This document shows positions 41,194 to 48,398 of a DNA stretch of 64,000 nt, in pieces; positions within the stretch are counted from its first letter, which is position 1; every line of letters begins with the position of its first letter. The translations under genes were made by a program, and so were the position numbers. Under the pieces are notes generated by a model. The model made no database searches. It was not told the DNA's origin and worked only from the letters and a program-made list of their open reading frames with translations. The DNA is from JABDBE01 sp049585795. GTDB lineage: Bacteria > Acidobacteriota > Terriglobia > Terriglobales > Acidobacteriaceae. The DNA lies in assembly GCA_049585795.1 (NCBI GenBank), contig JBAVAQ010000012.1:1-64000 (forward strand), written 5' to 3'.

Positions 41194-42984
41194 TCAAACC
41201 AGGATTTCATGTGCGGGGACAGAGAGCTTGGTTGTGCCCTTCAGCTGTTCCTTTACCGCTTCGACGATGTGGTGGGGCATGAAGGGTTCCCCATCGTACT
41301 TTCGGATATGCCCGTCTGGTACGAAGCTGGTTTCGCTGCGCAGGTAACGGGCGAACTGGCCGCTATAGTTGTTCTCCACAATGATCGAGTGTCGAACGTC
41401 TTTGAGAATGTCGAGAATCGCGTTGCCGTGCAGCGGCACGAGCCAGCGGATCTGGAGCTGATTGGCCGAGATGCCTTGCTCCGTAAGAATCTCGCAGGCC
41501 TCCTCGATCACTCCTTTCGTGGAGCCCCAACCGATCAACGTGATTTCGGCATCACGCGGACCCCAGAGCACAGGAGGAGATACCGCGGCTTCAATGCCGG
41601 CAACCTTCCGCATACGCTTTTCCATCATGGCGCGGCGCTTCGCCGGATTCGTGAATTCGTCACTGATCAGCACGCCATCTTCATCGTGTTCGTCACTTGC
41701 CGCCGTGTGGGTGTGACCGGGAACGCCAGGGACGGCACGCGGCGAGACACCACTGTCGGTGATCTTGTATCGCTTGTAGGCGCCGTCACCATTGGCCTCG
41801 GATGCCGAAGAGGCTTTGGTGATCAGCTCGCCGCGATCAATGATGGGAGCAAAGTCCAAGTCCTTGGGATCGACGCTGAGCCTCCCTTCCGACAGCAAGA
41901 GATCGCACAGAACGATGCCCGGACATTGAAACCGGTCAGCGATATTGAAAATCTCCGGGATGATTTTGAAGCAGTCTCCAATATCGAGTGGTGCGGCGAG
42001 CGCTCGGGGATAGTCGCCGAACGCAGCGCCCAGCATTTGCCAGAGATCGCCTTGCTCGGTCTTGGTGGGAACCCCAGTGGATGGGCCTGCCCGCTGGCAA
42101 TCGATGACCACCACCGGAGTTTCCATCATGGCAGACAGGCCGAGGCCCTCGCTCATCAGAGCGAAGCCACCGCCTGAGGTCGCGCACATCGAGCGAACGC
42201 CGGCATGAGCGGCACCGATCGCCATATTCACAACCCCAATCTCGTCTTCTACCTGGCGGACCATAATGCCGGCCTTGCGAGCATGAACTGCCATCCAATG
42301 CAGCACGCCGGTCGACGGGCTCATGGGGTAGGCGCAGTAGAATTTCACCCCCGCGGCTGCGCCTCCCATGGCCATCGCGGTGTTCCCACTGAGCACCGCA
42401 TAGCGGGTTCCGGTCATGGGAAGTGGCCACGCAAAAGGTTTGAAATTCGCGGTGGCGTAGTCATATCCAGCCCGCGCGATGCCGATATTCTCAGCGACCA
42501 CGGCTTCGCCCTTTTTTTTGAACTGCTCGGCCAGAACCTCCTCCAGTGCCTGGAAACCAATGCCCATCATGCTGAGGCCAGCGCCAACTGCGAGCGTGTT
42601 CTGGGCCACCTTATTCCGCGTGATATCAGCCAGGTTCGAGACCGGAAGGGCGCAGAGCTTTACGCCCTCCGCGGCGGTGCCCGCCTTGATCGTGTCAGAG
42701 TTGTAAATACATGCAGCGCCGTCGGTGAGCAGTCCAAGGTGGCGATCCATCGCGTCCTGATTCAGCGGGATCAACAAATCCAGGCGGTCACCCATGTTGG
42801 TGACTTTTTCCGGGCCAGTGCGGATCGTGAGAAAAGTGTGGCCACCGCGGATGATCGACTGATAGGCGTTGTACGCATTCAGGTGCAAGCCCCTGCGGCT
42901 GAAAATCTTCGCGAAGATGTCTCCGGGTGTAGCGACGCCCTGACCGGCGGCGCCTCCAATGCCGATGGCGAAGGTCTTCTTCAT
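41194..42984 (-). CDS. 2-oxoacid:ferredoxin oxidoreductase alpha-gamma fusion (KorA-like)
   Basis: 596 residues. The N-terminal gamma domain (IGGAAGQGVATPGDIFAKIFSRRGLHLNAYNAYQS, SIIRGGHT) is fused to the alpha pyrimidine-binding domain (AMGGAAAGVKFYCAYPMSPSTGVLHWM, ATSGGGFALMSEGLGLS) and a C-terminal domain II (ITLIGWGSTKGVIEEACEIL). ATG 42984 follows TAGGAG; 12 bp before the beta subunit gene. The YPMSPST stretch replaces the YPITPST of pyruvate enzymes. Confidence 0.93.
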   Translation of the reverse strand: MKKTFAIGIGGAAGQGVATPGDIFAKIFSRRGLHLNAYNAYQSIIRGGHTFLTIRTGPEKVTNMGDRLDLLIPLNQDAMDRHLGLLTDGAACIYNSDTIKAGTAAEGVKLCALPVSNLADITRNKVAQNTLAVGAGLSMMGIGFQALEEVLAEQFKKKGEAVVAENIGIARAGYDYATANFKPFAWPLPMTGTRYAVLSGNTAMAMGGAAAGVKFYCAYPMSPSTGVLHWMAVHARKAGIMVRQVEDEIGVVNMAIGAAHAGVRSMCATSGGGFALMSEGLGLSAMMETPVVVIDCQRAGPSTGVPTKTEQGDLWQMLGAAFGDYPRALAAPLDIGDCFKIIPEIFNIADRFQCPGIVLCDLLLSEGRLSVDPKDLDFAPIIDRGELITKASSASEANGDGAYKRYKITDSGVSPRAVPGVPGHTHTAASDEHDEDGVLISDEFTNPAKRRAMMEKRMRKVAGIEAAVSPPVLWGPRDAEITLIGWGSTKGVIEEACEILTEQGISANQLQIRWLVPLHGNAILDILKDVRHSIIVENNYSGQFARYLRSETSFVPDGHIRKYDGEPFMPHHIVEAVKEQLKGTTKLSVPAHEILV

Positions 42985-42993
42985 GGCAATCTC

Positions 42994-43446
42994 CTACCGG
43001 GGATACGCTCCCGTAATGTAGCCTTCCAGCTCCTGAATGGTTTGTGCCTGACCGGAGATGATCCACTTCACCAAATCGCCGATTGAGACCACTCCAACCA
43101 CGGTGTCGTCCTGTACGACCGGCAGATGGCGAAAACGGCGCTTGGTCATAACGGCCATGCACTCGTCCACGGTGTGCTGCGGACTCACGAAGACCACCGG
43201 ACTGGTCATGATTTGTCGGACCAGGGTCTCCTTTGAAGAACGGCCCATGAGGATTACCTTGCGCGCGTAGTCCCGCTCCGACAGTATGCCAACCAGTTTA
43301 TGGTTGGAGAGGACCAGCAAGGCGCCAATGCCGTGCTCGGCCATCTTCTCAATCGCTTCATAGACCGACTGATCAGGTGACACGGATAGGACTCTATTGT
43401 CGTCTTTGCTACTCAGCACCAATCCAATCGTGTCGGAAAGTTTCAT
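42994..43446 (-). CDS. CBS-domain pair protein
   Basis: 150 residues with two CBS repeats: VLSVSPDQSVYEAIEKMAEHGIGALLVLSNHKLVGILSERDYARKV and PVVFVSPQHTVDECMAVMTKRRFRHLPVVQDDTVVGVVSIGDLVKW. The SERDYARKV signature is typical of stand-alone CBS proteins that bind adenosine nucleotides. ATG follows AGGGGG. It lies nine bp before the oxidoreductase genes in the same direction, so it may report energy charge to that enzyme. Confidence 0.92.
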   Translation of the reverse strand: MKLSDTIGLVLSSKDDNRVLSVSPDQSVYEAIEKMAEHGIGALLVLSNHKLVGILSERDYARKVILMGRSSKETLVRQIMTSPVVFVSPQHTVDECMAVMTKRRFRHLPVVQDDTVVGVVSIGDLVKWIISGQAQTIQELEGYITGAYPR

Positions 43447-43467
43447 CAGGCCCCCTAAACCAAGCAG

Positions 43468-43926
43468 TCACTTGCCGGTGCGCCAATCCCACACTGGGTT
43501 GCCTTTGTCGTCGCGGAACAACAGTGTGTCGGTGCCCTTCACGACCTCTCGAGCAAGGACCACTTCCGACCCTTGCTGCTTGACCTTTGAACCTGTGACG
43601 GCAATCTCGTCTCCCTTGCTGAAACTAATGCCCAACTCCTCCTGAAATGGTTTGGGGCAAATGTAGACGTGGACCTTGTCAGCTCCGCTAGTGATGATCA
43701 GTTCGGTGAAGTCTTTCCTTGTCCCCAAAGGGAGCAGATTTACTTCCTCTACCACTCCTTTGGTTTTGGTCTCCGTATGGAGGTCATACTTTGGCAGGTT
43801 GCTGTCACCAGGTTGCGCTCTTTGCGAGAGCCCCGGAGTCACACACAAGAGCAGAAATAAGAGGATGCACAAAAGTACTCTGATGGCTTTGCGTGGCAGG
43901 ATGGAGATTTCCAGACTGAGTAGCAC
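43468..43926 (-). CDS. Exported OB-fold-like protein, unknown function
   Basis: 152 residues, GTG start after GAGGAGG. A signal sequence (IRVLLCILLFLLLCVTPGLSQ) is followed by a strand-rich domain (TKGVVEEVNLLPLGTRKDFTELIITSG, VHVYICPKPFQEELG, FSKGDEIAVTGSKVKQQGSEVVLAREV). The GDEIAVTGS and VVLAREVVKG elements resemble bacterial OB-fold proteins such as those that bind nucleic acid or metal, but I cannot name a family. It is followed closely by the CBS gene, with 21 bp between. Periplasmic location is inferred. Confidence 0.75.
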   Translation of the reverse strand: MLLSLEISILPRKAIRVLLCILLFLLLCVTPGLSQRAQPGDSNLPKYDLHTETKTKGVVEEVNLLPLGTRKDFTELIITSGADKVHVYICPKPFQEELGISFSKGDEIAVTGSKVKQQGSEVVLAREVVKGTDTLLFRDDKGNPVWDWRTGK

Positions 43927-44539
43927 GGCTCCTCCTCGTTGCTCACGGAAAACCCAATGCGGAGGGCGAGGTGCCTCTCTATCTGCGCCACGGCCCCGAG
44001 AGAGATGTGCATCGGTTCCCGGGTTGCCTGATAGTGTTGGCTAAAACGATAAGGCCGTTTACTCAGTCGCTTTCTAGGAAGACACGAGAATCGTACACCC
44101 TCGGGCCTATCTCAGGCCAGACTTGGAAAAGCATCCGGTCGGAGTCCTTACGTTGCCCCATGGCTGAAGGAACAGGGGGCTTTTCGCCACCTCGAGCCCA
44201 AGAGCGTCGATTCCAGAGTTATGAAATCAAGCCCCCTTGGCCCACTCCCGCATGCGGGATTACTCGTACGCAGCACCTCGACTGAGACTGCTGTAGGGCC
44301 CGAAAATATCACCGCGCCTCCGGCTGGCGAAAAGCACACGCCAACCCGCGCGAGGATTCTCCGAAGAGTCGCCCAATGAGCGCCTGACAATAAGCATCTG
44401 ACCGTTGCACCAATCCCGGGCAATTGACACTGCCTAGCGAACCGGCGTAGGTTGGGGGCATTCCAAGAAAGTAGTGTTCGCCGCGCAATCCGCGCGACGT
44501 TCCTTTCACCCTTCTCATCAACCGAAAGGAGCGCTTCCC
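43927..44539. other. Long intergenic region without a recognised gene
   Basis: About 610 bp. Open frames on both strands are short and have low-complexity or unlikely composition. No tRNA, hairpin terminator or repeat was identified with confidence. The promoters of the minus-strand 43468-43926 gene and of the ABM gene should be at its two ends. Confidence 0.4.
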
Positions 44540-44863
44540 ATGTTTACCAGAGTTGTAGAAATAACCAGCAAGTCGGGAAAGGCACGTGAGCTCTGCAATA
44601 CCATCGATGACCAGATTCTGCCCATTTTGAAGAGGCAGGCCGGATTCGTGGACGAAGCGGTAATGGTCTCAGACACGGAACCGAATCGCGTCCTCGCGAT
44701 CAGTTTCTGGAATACGCGAGAGGATGCCCAAAGATACGAGCGCGAACAATTTGACACGGTGCAGAAGACGGTAGAGCACCTGCTCGAAACTGCGCCTGTG
44801 GTTCGGACCTTTGATGTCCACACCTCCACCGCCCACAGAGTCGCCGCAGATAAAGCCGCCTGA
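44540..44863 (+). CDS. Antibiotic-biosynthesis-monooxygenase (ABM) fold protein
   Basis: 107 residues; ATG 44540 after GAAAGGA. Ferredoxin-like fold: FTRVVEITSKSGKARELCNTI, ILPILKRQAGFVDEAVMVSD, VLAISFWNTREDAQRYEREQF and HLLETAPVVRTFDV. Small ABM proteins act as cofactor-free oxygenases or have no known activity; catalytic residues cannot be assigned. A broken paralogue lies at 39071-39393, indicating duplication. Confidence 0.85.
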   Translation: MFTRVVEITSKSGKARELCNTIDDQILPILKRQAGFVDEAVMVSDTEPNRVLAISFWNTREDAQRYEREQFDTVQKTVEHLLETAPVVRTFDVHTSTAHRVAADKAA

Positions 44864-44882
44864 AACAACTTACCGCGCACAA

Positions 44883-44907
44883 GGGCGGGCCCACACGTGG
44901 CCCGCCC
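44883..44907 (+). terminator. GC-rich hairpin between ABM and SnoaL genes
   Basis: GGGCGGGCC and GGCCCGCCC form a perfect 9-bp stem with a CACACGT loop, 19 bp after the ABM stop. No U tract follows (GACCTGG), so it is not a classic terminator; it may limit read-through or protect the ABM transcript 3' end. Confidence 0.5.
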
Positions 44908-44941
44908 GACCTGGTGCTCTTTGAGAAAGGAGACACTTACG

Positions 44942-45373
44942 ATGAGTGCGAAAAACGTGAAAACGCTTCGTGCCGCGCACGAGAGCTGGAACAAGCGCGA
45001 CTTCGCGAGCGTCATCGGCAACGTCGCCGAAGGCCTTGCATACACCGATCACGGCCGGAATATCACACTAAACAACCGGGAGAAGTTTAGAGACTGGACC
45101 GAAGGGTGGGCCAAGGCTTTCTCGGACGGCCGCATTACCGATCCCCAGTACATTGACGCGGGAGATATTGTGGTCGCCCAGTTCACCGCGGAAGGCACAA
45201 ACGACGGGCCGCTCGGGTCAATGAAGCCGACCGGACGCAAGATGTCGCTGCCCTTCTGTGAAATCTGTCACTTCGACAAACAGGGGCGAATCGTGTCCGG
45301 AGGCTGTTACTACGACCAGTACACACTCTTGACCCAGCTCGGACACCTCCAACCGCTGGCTGTGGCAGCGTAA
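44942..45373 (+). CDS. SnoaL-like / ester-cyclase family protein
   Basis: 143 residues; ATG 44942 after GAAAGGAG. Cystatin-like alpha+beta barrel: VKTLRAAHESWNKRDFASVIGNVAEGLAYTDHG, FRDWTEGWAKAFSDGRI, VVAQFTAEGTNDGPLGSMKPTGRKMSLPFCEICHFDKQGRI. The family includes polyketide cyclases and many proteins of unknown role. His/Asp pairs (DHG; CHFDKQG) could form the active site. Not part of a recognisable biosynthetic operon. Confidence 0.85.
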   Translation: MSAKNVKTLRAAHESWNKRDFASVIGNVAEGLAYTDHGRNITLNNREKFRDWTEGWAKAFSDGRITDPQYIDAGDIVVAQFTAEGTNDGPLGSMKPTGRKMSLPFCEICHFDKQGRIVSGGCYYDQYTLLTQLGHLQPLAVAA

Positions 45374-45411
45374 GCCCGGCAGTGCAGGAACACATCACCG
45401 TCACAGCAAAA

Positions 45412-45429
45412 GGCGCGCTCGCCCGCGCC
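45412..45429 (+). terminator. Terminator-like hairpin after the SnoaL-like gene
   Basis: GGCGCG-CTCGCC-CGCGCC stem followed by CTTTCCC, 38 bp after the stop codon. A short T run makes it a weak candidate. The 364 bp from here to the cytochrome gene hold no other recognised element. Confidence 0.45.
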
Positions 45430-45793
45430 CTTTCCCTTGGAAACCACACATATCTGTGCCCGGACCTCGCGAAAAATCCGTGCTTTCCTAACCCATGCTG
45501 CCGACGGACTGGTCGAGACCGAGGGGAATGATGCCATCACGCACTTCGGCTCCGGGGCGTTACAAGGGAAATTCTGAAGGGGAGGGTGGACTTGCTTGCA
45601 CGATCTGTAGTGTAGCCGGGTCAATCATCCCCAGGAGCGTACAACAAGATTGGGACCAAGGAATGGGACTGGCCCCGTACCTCTTCATCGGGATCTCTGT
45701 GCTGAAGCAACACCGAATCAATGGCTTAGATCCGAGATCGCTTGGATTCCGCAAAAGGGCCAATACCGGAGTCCCCTGCAGAAAGGACGCAAG

Positions 45794-46312
45794 ATGAGAA
45801 ACTTCGCAGTTGGAATTCTCTTTACGATTATCGTGCTCGCTTCCGCTGGTTGGTTCTTCCTACGCTTCGGCTATGCAGACCTGCGCGCTAATGCCGACCC
45901 CTCCGGACTCGAATCAGACCTTGCCGTCACCGCCGTGGATGTCTCTGCAGCACGTCACGCGCCTCGGCAACAGAACCCCATCGCGTCGACTGAAGCCAAC
46001 CTCCTTGACGGCGCGCGGCTATATCGGGACAAGTGTGCGGACTGTCACGGCAGACCCGATAACCCAGTGAGTGATTACGGCGGCTCCTTCTATCCGCGAG
46101 TGCCGCAATTCATGAAGGCTCGTCCTCGTCTGCCTGAGAGCCAGAACTTCTACATCATTAAGTATGGCGTGCGCTGGACAGCTATGCCAGCCTGGGGAAA
46201 CATCATGGCTGACAGCGAGGTCTGGCAAGTAGTCACACTTCTCAGTCACCTCGAGAATCTCCCGCCCTCAGTCGCGCAGGAACTTCATCGACCCGCCGGG
46301 AGCACTCCGTGA
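45794..46312 (+). CDS. Membrane-anchored c-type cytochrome
   Basis: 172 residues from ATG 45794, seven bases after GAAAGGA; longer upstream frame is unlikely. N-terminal membrane helix (VGILFTIIVLASAGWFFL), then a single haem-binding motif CADCH (residues near 80) and a probable Met ligand in WTAMPAWGN. Class I cytochrome c, facing the periplasm. No oxidase genes are next to it, so the partner is unknown. Confidence 0.9.
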   Translation: MRNFAVGILFTIIVLASAGWFFLRFGYADLRANADPSGLESDLAVTAVDVSAARHAPRQQNPIASTEANLLDGARLYRDKCADCHGRPDNPVSDYGGSFYPRVPQFMKARPRLPESQNFYIIKYGVRWTAMPAWGNIMADSEVWQVVTLLSHLENLPPSVAQELHRPAGSTP

Positions 46313-46527
46313 GTTAGGAGCGCAAGGTGGGAGAACAAACGCGCCATCGAAGCTGCCGGGGGTGTGAAGGTCTTGTTAGAGGCACTAGAGTATCAACTCT
46401 GTGAGGCTTACGCCCCGGCAGCGGAAAAGCCACTCTCTCGCAACAGCTGCTAATGAAGAGGCTATTGCAGCTTCGCGTAGCTTTCGCTGGCAGGAGAGGC
46501 ATTCTTTTATTATGGCGAGATCGAGCC

Positions 46528-47202
46528 ATGCCCGGCTACTACACTGAGGCGCTTGCTGCCGAACGTCTCCGCGCTTGCTATGATCTCGCTTCCCCTCGCA
46601 CCAAAGCGTACCTTGAAGCGGAGATCGAGTTCGTCCTCGCTAAAACGACGTCCTCCATGCTCGCCTTGGAACTGGGTTGTGGCTATGGACGGGTTCTTGA
46701 GCGGCTTCTCCCCAGAGTGCGCGTGGCGTCCGGAATCGACACGTCGCCGTCCAGCCTCCGCATGGCATTGGAGTATCTGGGAAGCAAACCGTCGCTATGC
46801 CTTGCCTGCATGGACTCCGTTCAAATGGGCTTTCGCGATCGCGCCTTTGATTTGACTATCTGCATTCAGAATGGCATCTGTGCCTTCGCGGTTGATCAGC
46901 AGCAGCTTTTCCGAGAGGCGATTCGGGTGACCCGATCAGGCGGGCTCGTGATGTTTTCGAGCTACACTCCTCAATTCTGGGAGCATCGACTGGAATGGTT
47001 TGAAATTCAGTCCGCACACCACCTGATCGGCGAGATCGATTACCAAGCTACCGGCAACGGAATGATTGTCTGCAAGGACGGTTTTCGCGCAACAACTGCG
47101 GACAGGCCAAGCTTTGAGAAGCTTGCTGCCAGTCTGGAAGTTATACCCCGCATTACTGAGGTAGATGATTCCAGTCTCTTCTGTGAGTGCGTTGTCCCTT
47201 GA
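46528..47202 (+). CDS. Class I SAM-dependent methyltransferase
   Basis: 224 residues from ATG 46528 (MPGYYTEALAAERLRACYDLA, the usual family beginning); the in-frame ATG at 46453 would add 25 unlikely residues. Motif I is LALELGCGYGRVLERLLP; the acidic end of beta2 is GIDTSP; motif II/post-motif SVQMGFRDRAFDLTICIQNG. Substrate unknown. No close neighbours in the same operon. Confidence 0.85.
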   Translation: MPGYYTEALAAERLRACYDLASPRTKAYLEAEIEFVLAKTTSSMLALELGCGYGRVLERLLPRVRVASGIDTSPSSLRMALEYLGSKPSLCLACMDSVQMGFRDRAFDLTICIQNGICAFAVDQQQLFREAIRVTRSGGLVMFSSYTPQFWEHRLEWFEIQSAHHLIGEIDYQATGNGMIVCKDGFRATTADRPSFEKLAASLEVIPRITEVDDSSLFCECVVP

Positions 47203-47230
47203 ACACTGCTCCGTGCACGCTGAGGCGAGC

Positions 47231-47455
47231 CTAGGCAACTACCGCAGATGCCCTTTCCGCAGGTTGCTTTGTTGGAGTCAGAATGATCAGGGCTCCGCCG
47301 ATGACAATGAGCGCAGCCACGCCAACCAGTTCTCCGCGTGCGATCAGACTTAGGAATGCCTGCGCTCCCATAAGCGGGGCGTGAACAAGGCTCGACCATG
47401 CGGTGAAAGCAATCAGACTGCGATTCGCCGATGGGTTCCGTGCTGCCAGCAGCAC
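47231..47455 (-). pseudogene. C-terminal fragment resembling a small membrane protein (DUF6632-like)
   Basis: 74 residues beginning LLAARNPSANRSLIAFTAWSS and ending in ALIVIGGALIILTPTKQPA: two membrane helices. It matches, from memory, the second half of a four-helix family of about 120 residues. The first half is absent: an in-frame TGA (47456-47458) directly precedes a GTG, and the upstream bases encode an unrelated acidic protein. Probably a truncated remnant; expression from the GTG by coupling is possible. Confidence 0.5.
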
Positions 47456-47614
47456 TCACTCCGAGTAGCCCTCGTCATCGTCTTCCTCTTTGTCTTCGCC
47501 CTGTTCGTCCTCATCGTCTTCTTCTTCGTCTGGCTCTTCTCGAAAGAAAACATCGGCAGCTACCGACCGATCAGAAGGGTCTGAGTCGGGACATGCTGAA
47601 TGTATTCTGCTCAT
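47456..47614 (-). CDS. Highly acidic 52-residue protein
   Basis: Starts M-S-R-I-H-S-A-C at the minus-strand ATG 47614 and ends GYSE. The C-terminal 30 residues are almost all Asp/Glu (REEPDEEEDDEDEQGEDKEE). Small proteins of the form REEPDEEE...D-GYSE occur in many soil bacteria as I recall, function unknown. No strong ribosome-binding site seen. The stop is immediately followed by the GTG of the membrane-protein fragment, so the two may be one transcript. The plus strand in the same place encodes a purely hydrophobic stretch, which is a mirror effect of the acidic codons. Confidence 0.6.
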   Translation of the reverse strand: MSRIHSACPDSDPSDRSVAADVFFREEPDEEEDDEDEQGEDKEEDDDEGYSE

Positions 47615-47656
47615 GCACAATGGTAACGCTCAATCCATGAGATGCTTCTCCGCAAC

Positions 47657-48211
47657 ATGGACATTTATCAACTGAAAATTACCCTGATGGACGTACGCCC
47701 GCTGATCTGGCGTCGGATACAGGTGCAGGACACCGTCAACCTGCCCCAACTGCACAAGGTTCTCCAAATAGTGATGGGCTGGGAGAATTCCCACCTCCAT
47801 CGGTTCACCGTCGATAAGCGGAGACATCGCGGAGAATTCGACGCTTTCGACAATCAGCATCACCACGCGTCCAAGGTTACGTTGCGACTTCTCCTTGGCG
47901 AGCAAGACACCCAGTTCCTTTACTACGAGTATGACTTTGGTGACGGGTGGATTCACGAGGTGTGCAACGAGAAGGCTCAGCCACCTGAGCCGGGGAAGCT
48001 CTACCCGTTCTGCATCGGCGGCGAACGCAACTGCCCGCCAGAGGACTGTGGTGGTTCCCATGGGTATCAAGAGATGCTGAAGGCTTTACGCGACGAACGA
48101 GACCCTGATCACGCGAGCACAGTCGAGTGGATCGGACGAGATTTTGATCCTGAGGTGTTTGATGCTGATGCGGTCAATCGGCGGTTGAGGAGGTTGAAAA
48201 TACGGTCGTAG
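47657..48211 (+). CDS. pRiA4b ORF-3-like protein
   Basis: 184 residues from ATG 47657. Recognised by IYQLKITLMDVRPLIWRRIQV, LHKVLQIVMGWENSHLHRF, YEYDFGDGWIHEV and CIGGERNCPPEDCGGSHGYQEML, the family signatures. The family is widespread on chromosomes and plasmids; function unknown. The Cys/His pattern near the end could bind metal. Stand-alone gene. Confidence 0.9.
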   Translation: MDIYQLKITLMDVRPLIWRRIQVQDTVNLPQLHKVLQIVMGWENSHLHRFTVDKRRHRGEFDAFDNQHHHASKVTLRLLLGEQDTQFLYYEYDFGDGWIHEVCNEKAQPPEPGKLYPFCIGGERNCPPEDCGGSHGYQEMLKALRDERDPDHASTVEWIGRDFDPEVFDADAVNRRLRRLKIRS

Positions 48212-48226
48212 AAGTCTGGTCAAGAT

Positions 48227-48349
48227 CAGTGTATCTCAGAGTTGCAGAGACTGGGCTTCGTGACCACTCCAGTGACCGTCATTGGGGAAAAGCTGATCGT
48301 TGGATTTGACGTTCCAGAGCTGGATGAGGCATTGGCTATCGACCAGTAA
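48227..48349 (+). pseudogene. Glutaredoxin-like C-terminal remnant
   Basis: The frame reads SELQRLGFVTTPVTVIGEK, then LIVGFDVPELDEAL and stops at 48349. TTPVTVI and VGFD are the cis-Pro and C-terminal motifs of glutaredoxin/NrdH-like proteins. No CxxC half and no start codon are present upstream, where the pRiA4b-like gene ends. A leftover of a deleted gene. Confidence 0.65.
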
Positions 48350-48398
48350 GGCAGTGTGGGTTAGTGTGGAGTGCGAGGGATCCCAAGAGGCTTCTCCG

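Noticed and set aside
44148..44423. Minus-strand frame in the gap before the ABM gene
   Set aside because: Composition (Gly/Ser/Arg, Cys) looks like translated non-coding DNA; no start signal.
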